DNA of 36,555 nt from contig NZ_JAENIO010000042.1 in the NCBI RefSeq assembly GCF_016595415.1, forward strand, positions 1 to 36,555, in the 5' to 3' direction. Positions 16,204 through 24,301 of this stretch are shown here, piece by piece. The notes under the pieces are model-generated. The model saw only the letters and a program-made list of their open reading frames with translations, was not told the origin of the DNA and did not search any database. Both the position numbers and the translations under genes were made by a program. The stretch's first letter is position 1; each line of letters opens with the position of its first letter. Origin of the DNA: Roseibacillus ishigakijimensis (lineage in GTDB: Bacteria; Verrucomicrobiota; Verrucomicrobiia; Verrucomicrobiales; Akkermansiaceae).

Positions 16204-17213
16204 CGCAGCATGATCTCCAGATGGCGGGCGGTGAGCTCGCCCATGGACTGGCAATGCGAGAGGTCCTCTCCGGGATAGTAGGCTGCCAGGTCTTTGCGCA
16301 GCGTCTCCACATGGCTGTCGGGGGCGATGCTGTCCTTTTGCATCACCGCCAGGAGGGACCGCAGGCGGATGCGTTCCACCTTCGCCCGCCGCGCCATCTG
16401 TGCTCTTTCTTCTTCCACATACTGGGCTATGGTCTTGCGATTGAGCGCCCGAAAGGCCAGGCGGGTGATGGGCTTGTTGGAGTCGAAGTGGTAGGCCAGA
16501 TAAGTCTTGCTGCGCCCTTCGTAACATTGCTGGTCGAAGTCGATGGGCCGCACCCGGTATTGGATTTCCTCAAAGTCGGGGGTGATGTCGACCACGTAAT
16601 TCACTGAACGCATGTCACCCAGCAAGCGGATGAAGCAGCGCTCATTGAACTTGGTAAACTCTTTGGCAATGCGCACTTTATTCAAGTCCCGGCTCTTGAG
16701 GTAGTCGCGCAGGAAGACATCCCCCGGCACCCCAGCGATGTGCTCCTCGATGAGGGTGTTGCCATTGACCAGATAGTTTAGGCGATTGGGGGAGAGGAGA
16801 TGCTCCAGCTCCAGACCATAAAGCCGCGAGGCATCGGCAGTTTTCACGTAGTAGTAGTCGGAATTGCCGTTGAAGAGATTGCGGATACAGACGCGGAAGG
16901 GACGCGAGTTACCGAATGAGCCGAAATCGATGCGATCGACGGTCAAATGATCGGCCAGCGAGAGATCGCCGCCGATTTTTAAAGTGGCATAGATGGAGGT
17001 TAGCTTGGGGATGAGGGCTTCCATGATTTCCGGCGGATACATCACGGTGAGCCAGAGGGTCTCTTCTCCCATGGGATTGATGTAAGGGACCGAGCCGGTG
17101 AAGCCATAGAGATCGTCATAGACGAGAGGAATCTCCGACTGGCGCCCGAAGTGGTAAAGGTAGTGGCGCAGCGAGGAAGAAAGGGGGTAGAGGATCTTGC
17201 GGCGGGAAATCAT
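16200..17213 (-). CDS. Conserved-looking hypothetical protein, possible kinase-like fold
   Basis: 337 residues from ATG 17213 (MISRRKILYPLSSSLRHYLY); a TTG at 17249 would add 12 residues. Soluble, no signal. Composition and codon use match its neighbours, so it is real. Segments such as YVVDITPDFEEIQYRVRPIDFDQQ and NERCFIRLLGDMRSVNYVVD faintly recall atypical kinase or phosphotransferase loops, but no catalytic triad can be assigned. The C-terminal third is helical and charged (EEERAQMARRAKVERIRLRSLLAVMQ). Function unknown. Confidence 0.75.
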   Translation of the reverse strand: MISRRKILYPLSSSLRHYLYHFGRQSEIPLVYDDLYGFTGSVPYINPMGEETLWLTVMYPPEIMEALIPKLTSIYATLKIGGDLSLADHLTVDRIDFGSFGNSRPFRVCIRNLFNGNSDYYYVKTADASRLYGLELEHLLSPNRLNYLVNGNTLIEEHIAGVPGDVFLRDYLKSRDLNKVRIAKEFTKFNERCFIRLLGDMRSVNYVVDITPDFEEIQYRVRPIDFDQQCYEGRSKTYLAYHFDSNKPITRLAFRALNRKTIAQYVEEERAQMARRAKVERIRLRSLLAVMQKDSIAPDSHVETLRKDLAAYYPGEDLSHCQSMGELTARHLEIMLR

Positions 17214-17268
17214 GGCGGGGCCCGCACTCTGGGGCAGAAGCTGCGACAAGTCACTGCCGAAAGGCCAG

Positions 17269-17293
17269 AGACCACGCGGAGGGCGCGTGGTCT
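17269..17293. other. Perfect 10-bp hairpin in an intergenic gap
   Basis: AGACCACGCG (17269-17278), loop GAGGG, CGCGTGGTCT (17284-17293). It lies between the baeRF gene end and the hypothetical gene start, both minus strand. There is no T-run on either side, so it may be an mRNA-processing or attenuation structure rather than a simple terminator. Confidence 0.5.
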
Positions 17294-17317
17294 ATCGGCT
17301 TGGGGACGGCTGGAAAG

Positions 17318-17337
17318 GGGCGGGAGCCTTGCCGCCC
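17318..17337 (-). terminator. Possible weak terminator of the baeRF gene
   Basis: GGGCGG (17318-17323) and CCGCCC (17332-17337) form a 6-bp GC stem with an 8-nt loop, 8 nt after the stop codon at 17345. On the minus strand it is followed by CCTTTCC only, so efficiency is doubtful. Confidence 0.35.
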
Positions 17338-17344
17338 GTCTGGC

Positions 17345-18559
17345 TCAGTAGCGGTAGATGGCCCCGATCGCTTCGCCTTCCGGCAGGGGGCTGGCGACAT
17401 CGTGAGCGCTAATGAAGTGAACGGCTCCTTCTGCCAGAGCGGTCTCGCAGGCGGCCTGGTTCACCAGTTCATAGTCTCCGGGGTGCCGCTCGGCATGGAC
17501 TTCCACGCGGCCATCGGATTCCGACAAACGGCCAAATCGTTGGGCCCCTTCCCGCACAAACAAGGTTTCGACCTTCCCCATCCGGGCCGCAAAAACGATG
17601 TCTGCAAAGTCCTGCGAACCTTGCCCAAGAGCCAGTAATTCACGGAAACGGGCGTAGTGTTCCAGGCGTTGCCGGCGGTCCTGCTCCTCCATCCAGGAAC
17701 ACAGTTTGGCGACGAGCTCGGGATCGCGCAAATTGCTCACGTTCTCATCGATCACGTCGGGGGAGAGATTTTCCCAATTGACTACTTCCCGGAAGTGCCC
17801 CGCCGTCGCCCGATCCGCACAGAGGACGACCTTCATCTCGGCATGGGGCAGATTTTTCGGCAGGCCTTCCTGCACCATTTCGTAGAAGCGCTGGATTTTT
17901 TTCTGCTTGGTGGATTCCGTGGTGACCCCGTGTCCGTGGTAAGTGACCTCGGTGCCTCCCCTCGCGGGTGCGGCTGTGGCGTGATACTGCAGGCTTTTCT
18001 CGGGATCATCGAACTTCATCGCCTCTTCCAGGGAGGTGGGCATCCCGCTCAAGGACACTTCCTGCGCCCCCCACCGGGTGACGTGATAGCCGCGCAGTTG
18101 GTTCAGATCGACAACGAGAACGAAGACCTCGTTCCCCACCGTGGTCTGCAGGAGCGGCGAGAGATGGGGCTTGCCATCCTTCACCACCAGGGGCGTGGGG
18201 GTGAAGGGCACCTTGTAGGCCTCCGCTCCCCCTCCGTGGGCGATGAGGAGGAGACCCTGGCTTTGCTCCTGCCAGTAGGGAGTTTGCCCCTGGCCGAGAG
18301 GGGCCAATCCCGACAAGACCGTGCCGATGCGTTCATGATTGAGCTCGTCGTGGCTCAGGCTCTCGCGAGCGTCTGCGAGCGCGTTCTTGAAGACAATCGG
18401 GTTCTTGCGAGTCTCCGCTCCCTTGCTCTCCATCGGCATCCAGAGGGTGAGACAGGGCCCTTCGGGGGAAAGGGAATGGAGGCGGCGGAACATGTCCCGG
18501 TCGAATTGCTTCCACTCCCGGGTCGGCATCTCTTCTAGGATTTCTTTTTCTGCGATCAT
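17345..18559 (-). CDS. baeRF family protein (bacterial archaeo-eukaryotic release factor-like)
   Basis: 404 residues from ATG 18559 (MIAEKEILEEMP); a TTG at 18580 is an alternative. It resembles bacterial homologs of the aeRF1 middle and C-terminal domains: GPCLTLWMPM near the start, VFVLVVDLNQLRGYHV, a GGTEVTYHGHG stretch followed by KQKKIQRFYEMVQEGL, VVLCADRATAGHFRE, and the typical ending IGAIYRY. The family is predicted to act on ribosomes or tRNA, possibly as peptide-release or rescue factors, though biochemistry is scarce. It stands alone between terminator-like hairpins. Confidence 0.7.
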   Translation of the reverse strand: MIAEKEILEEMPTREWKQFDRDMFRRLHSLSPEGPCLTLWMPMESKGAETRKNPIVFKNALADARESLSHDELNHERIGTVLSGLAPLGQGQTPYWQEQSQGLLLIAHGGGAEAYKVPFTPTPLVVKDGKPHLSPLLQTTVGNEVFVLVVDLNQLRGYHVTRWGAQEVSLSGMPTSLEEAMKFDDPEKSLQYHATAAPARGGTEVTYHGHGVTTESTKQKKIQRFYEMVQEGLPKNLPHAEMKVVLCADRATAGHFREVVNWENLSPDVIDENVSNLRDPELVAKLCSWMEEQDRRQRLEHYARFRELLALGQGSQDFADIVFAARMGKVETLFVREGAQRFGRLSESDGRVEVHAERHPGDYELVNQAACETALAEGAVHFISAHDVASPLPEGEAIGAIYRY

Positions 18560-18669
18560 AGCAAATGCCTGGAATCGCAATTCTCATGCCGATTGATAGT
18601 GAGAGGATTGAGGGTGTCCCCGGATTGGGTCGCGTGCAAAGTGCGGGATCACACCTTGCAGCCTGCCCC

Positions 18670-18703
18670 AAAAAAAAAGACCCGGCCGCCAGCCGGGTCT
18701 TTT
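18670..18703 (-). terminator. Strong rho-independent terminator of the Nramp-like gene
   Basis: Perfect 12-bp stem AAAAGACCCGGC (18675-18686) / GCCGGGTCTTTT (18692-18703), 5-nt loop. On the minus strand the T-run extends to nine (18678-18670). It lies 38 nt after the stop at 18741. Confidence 0.92.
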
Positions 18704-18740
18704 GGATAAAGAAGGGGATTCGCCGCAGGTAAGGGAGAGG

Positions 18741-20390
18741 CTAGCCCTCCTTCTCGTGCTTGAAGAAGGAAAGCCCGCCCACCACGAAGAGAATGACGAG
18801 GAAGGCCAAACCACCCCAAGCCACCCCGCTGATCCAGCCTCCGGCGGCAGTCTTGCCATGAAGGACCCAGACTGAACCCAAGGTGGCCACGGTGGTGGCG
18901 AAAATCATGAGCACATTCCAAATGAGGCGGGCCTTCCCCTCCGGACGATGCTCTCCCAGGATTTTTTTGGAGTTCATCATGAGGAAGAAAGTGAAGTAAG
19001 CGATGGGAATGAGGCTGCCTCCGATGACGGAAGTGGGCACCGCTAGAGCGGCTTTGGATTCCCCGGTCCAGATCCAAGGGAAGCAAGCTCCGGAAAGACC
19101 GGAGAGGCCACAGCCGATGAAGTAGAGGGTGCGGTTGCTGCTGATATTCGCCGAGTTCTCTTTCTTGATCCCTCCCTGGCGGCCATCACGGGAAAAGGCT
19201 TCCTGAAAGGCAAGTCCGTTCATGAGCATCAGAATGACAATGGTCGACATGGCCATCCCCAACACCCCGATGCCGAAGATTTTTTGCGCAATGAATTCTC
19301 CGGCGAAGGGCTCCAGGGTCTCGGCCAGAGAGTCGGCATCGCGCTTGGTCAGCATCTCATTCAGCATGATGTCAGCCTCCCGCACTTGGGCGGGGTCTTG
19401 CTGCATCATCTCTGCCACCGCCACCCGGGAGGTCTCCAAGGCATCGCCAGTCGGCAGCTCCGCCTTACCGTGGAAGCTGCTTGCAGCGGAAATGACCACA
19501 CAGGAAGTAGCCAGGAAGAAAGGAATGAACAGCCCGATGGAGAGATCGGTGATGGAGAGCCCCCGGTGCTTTTGGCCCCAGCGCTTCTTGAGGAGCGAAT
19601 AGGGCAGGAGGAAGGTCATATTGATGCCCACTGCGGTGCCGAAGGCCGCGATGATGACGTCCTGCTGCTCGGAAACGATCTTGTTTCTCCAAAAGTCGGA
19701 AAAGGCCGAGTCCGCGATGAAGCTCTCGTAAACGGCCGCAGGCTTGAAGAGGTAAGCGGGGTTGGGCAGGTAGCCAGTGAGGATCTTGCCGAACTCCAGT
19801 TTGCCGGAAGCCAGGAGGGCAAAGACGACCGCAAAGAAAGAGAGCACAATGATGCCCACCATCACCTTAATGACCAGATCAAAGGCTTTCGCGCCCTTTC
19901 CCTCGGTCTGGTAAAGATAATTCACCCCCATACCGACGGCGAAGAGCAAGAGAATGATGAAAGTGGTGCCCGCAGTGCCCTGCAGGATGCCGAGATTCTG
20001 CTGCATGGCCGCAGTGCCCAAGGCAAACTGAGGCATGACCCACACCATATTGGCCATCATGGTGGCAATGATCCAGGACCAGCCGAGGAGGGGGTGGAGG
20101 TTCTTGTTGATGGAATGGAAAGGCCGGTTGCCAGTGGACAAAGTCACGTAAGCAATGGCGGAAAGCATGATGATGCCACAAATCATCGCCAGCGGCTGCA
20201 ACCACATCAGGCCAAAGCCGGAAATGACCCCGAGGTAGAGAGCCCCGGCCAGTGAGCCTCCCCCCAGGGTGATGGCTCCTTGCAACCAGCCGGGGCCGGA
20301 GAGCTTGGCATAGGCGGCAAATTTCTTCAGGGGCGGGGCATTTTCGACAGAGTCGATAACGGCGATTTCGCGGTCGTATTGGTCAGACAT
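18741..20390 (-). CDS. Nramp-like divalent metal/cation transporter
   Basis: 549 residues with about 11-12 membrane segments. The first segment region reads GPGWLQGAITLGGGSLAGALYLG, which corresponds to the GPG...DPGN region of Nramp carriers but lacks the DPGN metal-binding motif. A later MSTIVILMLMNGLAFQEAF replaces the usual MPH region. Members of this divergent branch are annotated as Nramp-family in Planctomycetes and Verrucomicrobia, but missing metal ligands make the substrate uncertain. A soluble helical insertion (about 315-375, including QQDPAQVREADIMLNEML) is unusual. Monocistronic, with a strong terminator. Confidence 0.65.
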   Translation of the reverse strand: MSDQYDREIAVIDSVENAPPLKKFAAYAKLSGPGWLQGAITLGGGSLAGALYLGVISGFGLMWLQPLAMICGIIMLSAIAYVTLSTGNRPFHSINKNLHPLLGWSWIIATMMANMVWVMPQFALGTAAMQQNLGILQGTAGTTFIILLLFAVGMGVNYLYQTEGKGAKAFDLVIKVMVGIIVLSFFAVVFALLASGKLEFGKILTGYLPNPAYLFKPAAVYESFIADSAFSDFWRNKIVSEQQDVIIAAFGTAVGINMTFLLPYSLLKKRWGQKHRGLSITDLSIGLFIPFFLATSCVVISAASSFHGKAELPTGDALETSRVAVAEMMQQDPAQVREADIMLNEMLTKRDADSLAETLEPFAGEFIAQKIFGIGVLGMAMSTIVILMLMNGLAFQEAFSRDGRQGGIKKENSANISSNRTLYFIGCGLSGLSGACFPWIWTGESKAALAVPTSVIGGSLIPIAYFTFFLMMNSKKILGEHRPEGKARLIWNVLMIFATTVATLGSVWVLHGKTAAGGWISGVAWGGLAFLVILFVVGGLSFFKHEKEG

Positions 20391-20525
20391 AGTTTGAGAG
20401 AGCTGTGTTACCCCCAGTCATGCAGAAAATTTTCATCCTTGAACAGGGAAAGGTGAAAATCCCGCTTACCCAATTGAGGGAGGGACTTTGCAAAGAAGGC
20501 CTCTTGGTCTTAAGCTTTCTCCCGC

Positions 20526-21011
20526 ATGCCCTGTCGTTTTGGTTTCCTGCTTCTTTGCCTTGTTTTTCTCCTCACTGCCTGCCAGCGGCAAGAGGGGGAG
20601 AGCGGGGGGCCGGAGCTTTTGCCTGAAGGGGAGTCGCTGGCGGCAGGAGAGGGCCTGCCGGTGGTGAGGGAGGTGCGGGTGCTTGGGGGGGAGGATTTTC
20701 TCCCGGCCATAGCCCGGCGGGATCGGATTGTGGTGGTGGAGTTTTTTTCTGAAGATTGCCTGCCTTGCCGACAGCTGGCCGTCCGCATGGAGAAGCTGGC
20801 CGGGGAAGGAATCGCGGGGGTGGAGTTTGCCAAGCTGAAGGTGGAGAGTCACCCGGCTCTGAGCAAAGAATACGGGGTGCGGCTGGTTCCTGATACCCGA
20901 ATTTTTCATGGGGGAAGGGAGTTGGGAGGCTTTGTCGGGGTGCGGAGCGAGGCCACTCTGCGCTACCTGGCGGAGCAATATCTGCGCTCCGTGCCACGTG
21001 CTGCTCCTTGA
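20526..21011 (+). CDS. Thioredoxin-fold lipoprotein
   Basis: 161 residues. Lipoprotein signal with lipobox LTAC (Cys 19), an acidic linker, then a thioredoxin domain: IVVVEFFSEDCLPCRQLAV contains the active-site CLPC, and YGVRLVPDTRIFHGGRELGGFVG is the cis-Pro/beta-sheet half (VP). Predicted envelope disulfide reductase or oxidase anchored in a membrane. It lies 34 nt before hflX on the same strand, so co-transcription is likely. Confidence 0.85.
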   Translation: MPCRFGFLLLCLVFLLTACQRQEGESGGPELLPEGESLAAGEGLPVVREVRVLGGEDFLPAIARRDRIVVVEFFSEDCLPCRQLAVRMEKLAGEGIAGVEFAKLKVESHPALSKEYGVRLVPDTRIFHGGRELGGFVGVRSEATLRYLAEQYLRSVPRAAP

Positions 21012-21045
21012 TGTCCCCCGCAATCCGGTGTAGCTCTGCGGACTG

Positions 21046-22347
21046 ATGTTTGAGGTGCGCGAAAAACCCGACTTGGTCGAACGGGCCATGTTGGTGGGAT
21101 TTTACTTTGATCCGGCAGAAGAGGACGAGGCTCGGGCCTTGTTGCTCGAGCTGGAGGAATTGGTCGATACCCTGGGGATCGGGGTGGTTGGGATGGAGCT
21201 CATCCGGGTGCGCTCGCAGCACAAGGGGTTCATCTGTGGCACGGGCAAGTCCGAGGAGGTGGTGGCTCTGGCGCGGGAGAAGAATTGCGATTGCCTCATT
21301 ATTGACAACGGCCTTTCCCCCTCGCAGCAGAGGAATTGGGAGAATCTGGCCGAGGTGACCGTCATCGACCGCGAGGAGGTGATTCTCGATATTTTTGCCC
21401 AGCGGGCTTCCACCAAGGAGGCCCAGCTGCAGGTCGAGCTGGCACGGATGGAGTATGCTTTGCCACGGATGGCGAAGATGTGGGGTCACCTCGACCGTGA
21501 GGGTGGCGGGGGTGGTGGCAGTGGGGCGGCCTCGCGGGGGATGGGCGAGCAGCAGATTGAGGTGGACCGTCGCCTCGCCCGCACGAAAATTACCCGGGTG
21601 AAGCGCGAGCTGGAGGTGGTGCGCAAGCAGCGGGCGACCCGGCGCAAGGAGCGCGACCGCTTCGAGGTGCCCTCGGCCGCCATTGTGGGCTACACCAATG
21701 CCGGCAAATCGACCTTGCTCAACCGGCTCTCGGGTTCCGATGTCTACGAGGCCGATCAGCTCTTTGCGACCCTGGACCCCACCACGCGCCGCATCGAGCT
21801 CCCGGGCGGGCAGCCCTTGCTCCTGACCGATACGGTGGGTTTTGTGCGCAATCTGCCCCACCGCCTGGTGGAGGCCTTCAAGTCCACCTTGGAGGAGGCT
21901 GTGCTGGCCGATTTTCTCTTCCACGTGCTTGATGCCAGTGACCCGGGGGTGGAGGCCTTTGCCAAGACCACGCGCGATGTCCTCGCGGAGCTGGGGGCTG
22001 CCGAAAAGCCCACTCTCATCGTGCTCAATAAAGTCGACAAGCTCGCGGATCAGGAGGTGCTGGTGCGGCTGCGGGAGCAATTCCCTGGTGCCGTCGAGAT
22101 TTCGGCCCGCACCGGGAAGGGAATCGACAAGCTCATTGAGGCGGCCGAGGGTCAGCTTGCCAGCCGGGTGCGTCGCCGCCGCTACCGCATCCCCCAGCGA
22201 CGGGGAGACCTTGTCAGCCTTTTGCATAGCGAAGCCAAAGTGGTGACAACCGACTTCGAGGGAAACGATGTCCTTATCTCCGCAGTGGTCACTCCTCTGG
22301 TGGAAGGAAAATTAAGCGATTTTTTGGAAGAAGAGGGCGGGCACTAA
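21046..22347 (+). CDS. hflX: GTPase HflX
   Basis: 433 residues. The N-terminal HflX domain (EDEARALLLELEELVDTLGI, GTGKSEEV, IDNGLSPSQQRNWE, DREEVILDIFAQRA) and a glycine-rich loop (GGGGGSG) precede the G domain: G1 GYTNAGKSTL, G2 TLDPTTR, G3 DTVGF, G4 NKVD, G5 SARTGKG. HflX is a ribosome-associated GTPase that splits stalled 70S ribosomes under stress. The C-terminal helical extension is typical. Followed by a terminator. Confidence 0.96.
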   Translation: MFEVREKPDLVERAMLVGFYFDPAEEDEARALLLELEELVDTLGIGVVGMELIRVRSQHKGFICGTGKSEEVVALAREKNCDCLIIDNGLSPSQQRNWENLAEVTVIDREEVILDIFAQRASTKEAQLQVELARMEYALPRMAKMWGHLDREGGGGGGSGAASRGMGEQQIEVDRRLARTKITRVKRELEVVRKQRATRRKERDRFEVPSAAIVGYTNAGKSTLLNRLSGSDVYEADQLFATLDPTTRRIELPGGQPLLLTDTVGFVRNLPHRLVEAFKSTLEEAVLADFLFHVLDASDPGVEAFAKTTRDVLAELGAAEKPTLIVLNKVDKLADQEVLVRLREQFPGAVEISARTGKGIDKLIEAAEGQLASRVRRRRYRIPQRRGDLVSLLHSEAKVVTTDFEGNDVLISAVVTPLVEGKLSDFLEEEGGH

Positions 22348-22374
22348 CGTCACACAAAATGTGGAGAAAGTGAC

Positions 22375-22411
22375 ATCCTTTTCCGGTAGAGAAGACGGGG
22401 AAAGGATTTTT
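22375..22411 (+). terminator. Rho-independent terminator after hflX
   Basis: ATCCTTTTCC (22375-22384) pairs with GGGAAAGGAT (22398-22407) over 10 bp with one G-U wobble. It is followed by TTTT on the plus strand, 27 nt after the hflX stop. Confidence 0.75.
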
Positions 22412-22477
22412 GAAGGGTTGTTTTGCAATTCTTAAATTTCTCGTTACTTTCCTGTCATTCTTGCCTCCCCCTTTGTC

Positions 22478-23476
22478 ATGAAATTTTGTCTCTTTCCTCT
22501 CCTTTTCCTCGTCCAGTGGCTCGGTGCGACCGAGGCCACCCTCGGGCCCGAGCGCGATGCGGCCGTTCGTCTGCAGATTTACCTCGACGAGAATCTCTTC
22601 GGGCCCGGTTTCATTGATGGTAAACCGGGAACTTTTACCCAGCGGGCGGTGGCTTCCTACAACCGGGCCAAGGGGCGGGAAGAGGACGATCAGTTGGTGC
22701 AAATGGAGGCGGATGAACACGTCGACAGCACCTATGTGACCGCCATTGTGCCGCCATCTGCCAAGCGATTTGTCAATGGCAGCCTATCCTATAAGCGCGA
22801 GGAACAGGCCCGGGCCAAAGCGCTCTCCTACCGGAGTTATTTCGAATATATGGCTGAGCGCTATCATACTTCGGAGTCTGTATTATATGAATTAAATGGT
22901 AAGAAGAAGACTTGGGGTGTTTCTCCGGGTCGCAGTCTCATCGTTCCCAATGTGGAGCCTTTCCGCATCGAAGAGATTCAAGCCGGGCGCATGCACACGG
23001 GCGAAGATTCCGATCTCGCTCAGCGCAAGGTGATCATCGACATCGCGGAGCGACAGGTGCAGTTTTACGAGGCTCCCCAGCAGCTTCTTGTGAGCAACAA
23101 TGAAGGGGCCGCCGAGGAGGAAGTGCCCTGGCGCCTCATTGCCAGCTTCCCCACCACTCCCGGGCAGGATCGCTACATTCACCGGGGCACTTGGCGCCTC
23201 AAGAACACCATTGAGTGGCCCGTCTGGCGCTACGACAAGCAGATGCTGGAAAAGGGGAAACGCAGCGACGAGGCTCTCAACATTCCCGGAGGCCCCAATA
23301 ATCCGGTGGGCGTGCTGTGGGCTGGCCTGAGCAAGAGTGGCATCGGCATTCATGGCACCGACAGCCCCCGCACCATCGGGCGGGCCCGTAGTTCGGGTTG
23401 TTACCGCTTGGCCAACTGGGACGCCATTCGCATCCCTCAACTCGTCCGCCCGGGCGCGACCGTCATCGTGCGATAA
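22478..23476 (+). CDS. L,D-transpeptidase (YkuD domain)
   Basis: 332 residues with signal peptide (MKFCLFPLLFLVQWLGATEA). The N-terminal half has a peptidoglycan-binding-like helix set (RLQIYLDENLFGPGFIDG, GTFTQRAVASYNRAKG) and a LysM-like stretch (YMAERYHTSESVLYELNG). The C-terminal YkuD domain carries GIHGTDSPRTIGRARSSGCYRLANWD, with catalytic Cys308 and the upstream His. Predicted periplasmic enzyme forming 3-3 cross-links or anchoring proteins to peptidoglycan. It converges on the selenoprotein gene with 33 bp between stops. Confidence 0.9.
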   Translation: MKFCLFPLLFLVQWLGATEATLGPERDAAVRLQIYLDENLFGPGFIDGKPGTFTQRAVASYNRAKGREEDDQLVQMEADEHVDSTYVTAIVPPSAKRFVNGSLSYKREEQARAKALSYRSYFEYMAERYHTSESVLYELNGKKKTWGVSPGRSLIVPNVEPFRIEEIQAGRMHTGEDSDLAQRKVIIDIAERQVQFYEAPQQLLVSNNEGAAEEEVPWRLIASFPTTPGQDRYIHRGTWRLKNTIEWPVWRYDKQMLEKGKRSDEALNIPGGPNNPVGVLWAGLSKSGIGIHGTDSPRTIGRARSSGCYRLANWDAIRIPQLVRPGATVIVR

Positions 23477-23509
23477 CGGCGCGCCTCCGGGGCGGGAAGT
23501 TTGCCTGGA

Positions 23510-23725
23510 CTAGGAGGAAAAGAGAGCAGCCGCCTCTCCCGAGTTGGGAAAATGGCCCGAGCGCTGTTTTTTCCAAAGAAGGTTGCCGTCCTGGCGAATC
23601 TCGAAAATACCGCCACCCCCGGCGACGAGAGTGATTTCCTCGTCGGTTGCGGTCTTGATTTCAGCCGACACCCGGTCGGCATGGGGCTTGTAGTTTCACT
23701 GCGCGCAGTATTCGATCTCAATCAT
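23510..23725 (-). CDS. Rdx/SelW-like selenoprotein with in-frame TGA (Sec10)
   Basis: ATG 23725 to TAG 23510 encodes 71 residues if TGA at 23698-23696 is read as selenocysteine. It starts MIEIEYCAQU-NYKPHADRV; the Rdx family (SelW/SelT/SelH type) has CxxU or CxxC exactly here, followed by YxPxA. Downstream, ITLVAGGGGIFEIRQDG, LLWKKQRSGHFPNSGE matches the family pattern (GxGGxFEV, W-x-K-x-x-GxFP). A GGGGG ribosome-binding-like stretch precedes the ATG. A SECIS-like hairpin follows the TGA. The family has a thioredoxin-like fold and presumed redox function; substrates are unknown. Coding pattern and homology continue past the TGA, which argues against a pseudogene. The Sec insertion machinery is not in this window. 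Confidence 0.85.
23664..23680 (-). promoter_or_regulatory. Bacterial SECIS-like hairpin
   Basis: On the minus strand GCCGAC-CGGGT-GTCGGC forms a perfect 6-bp stem with a 5-nt, G-containing loop. The stem begins 15 nt after the TGA, so the loop lies about 22 nt downstream, within the range of bacterial SECIS elements recognised by SelB. The hairpin is inside the coding region, as in other bacteria. Confidence 0.65.
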
Positions 23726-23792
23726 AACACCCCCAAGATGCGCTGAAATCACCCGCTGGCCAATGAAAAGTTTCGACAAAGGCCGTTGCTTT

Positions 23793-24065
23793 CTACCCAC
23801 GTGGGCCAGGCGAGATGGGCCGGATGTCGACCACTAGGATCTGTCGGGCCGGGGTGTCGATCCACCAAGTCACGGCGAAGCCCGAGACGAGCGAGACCTC
23901 GAAAGGTCTTCCCGATTTTGGATCGACGGTTTGAAAGCCTCCTCCCAAATGAGCGTTATTCTTGAGCCCTTTCATCAGGTGAATAACGGAGTCTCTTCGG
24001 CGGCCCTTCTGAGGCAGGACTTCCAAGGCTGCAAGGGAAGCAATCATCGTGTCGTCCCAAGACAT
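23793..24065 (-). CDS. Small RelE/ParE-like protein, putative toxin
   Basis: 90 residues (MSWDDTMIASLAALEVLP...). The second half, LGGGFQTVDPKSGRPFEVSLVSGFAVTWWIDTPARQILVVDIRPI, has the strand-rich layout of RelE/ParE toxins, ending in a typical ILVVDIR strand. It begins 3 nt after the stop of a 59-residue protein, the standard antitoxin-then-toxin order. The family is not certain; a plain hypothetical pair is the alternative. Confidence 0.6.
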   Translation of the reverse strand: MSWDDTMIASLAALEVLPQKGRRRDSVIHLMKGLKNNAHLGGGFQTVDPKSGRPFEVSLVSGFAVTWWIDTPARQILVVDIRPISPGPRG

Positions 24066-24068
24066 TTC

Positions 24069-24248
24069 TTAAATGTCCTCGACAGGAATCCATTTATCGG
24101 GGTGAGCGGTCTGGTCGGTCCGCCTTTGCAGGGTAGGCCAGTAGTCAGGATCCCCTTCCAATTCCAATTTGGCGAGAAAAGTCGCCAGTTCCCGGCGCTC
24201 CTCAGGTGTCATCTTGCTGATGCGGGCCTTCAATTCTTCAGCAATCAT
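24069..24248 (-). CDS. 59-residue putative antitoxin
   Basis: ATG 24248 to TAA 24069: MIAEELKARISKMTPEERRE, then LATFLAKLELEGDPDYWP and a polar tail ending DKWIPVEDI. An amphipathic helical N-terminus (TPEERRELATFLAKLE) followed by an extended tail fits small antitoxins that wrap their toxin. The toxin-like gene starts 3 nt downstream. Codon pattern is consistent with coding, and it has no competing frame. Confidence 0.6.
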   Translation of the reverse strand: MIAEELKARISKMTPEERRELATFLAKLELEGDPDYWPTLQRRTDQTAHPDKWIPVEDI

Positions 24249-24301
24249 GATTAAAGAGATAGCTCACGGGGACCTCGTTTTCAAGCTCGCATCGTTGACG
24301 G

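Noticed and set aside
20572-22227. Long minus-strand open frame (551 codons) opposite the thioredoxin lipoprotein and hflX
   Set aside because: hflX is certain on the plus strand; the opposing frame has no recognisable feature.
23437-23721. 94-codon minus-strand frame overlapping the selenoprotein and the L,D-transpeptidase end
   Set aside because: Ser/Arg/Pro-rich shadow in another frame; the Rdx frame with TGA read as Sec explains the region better.
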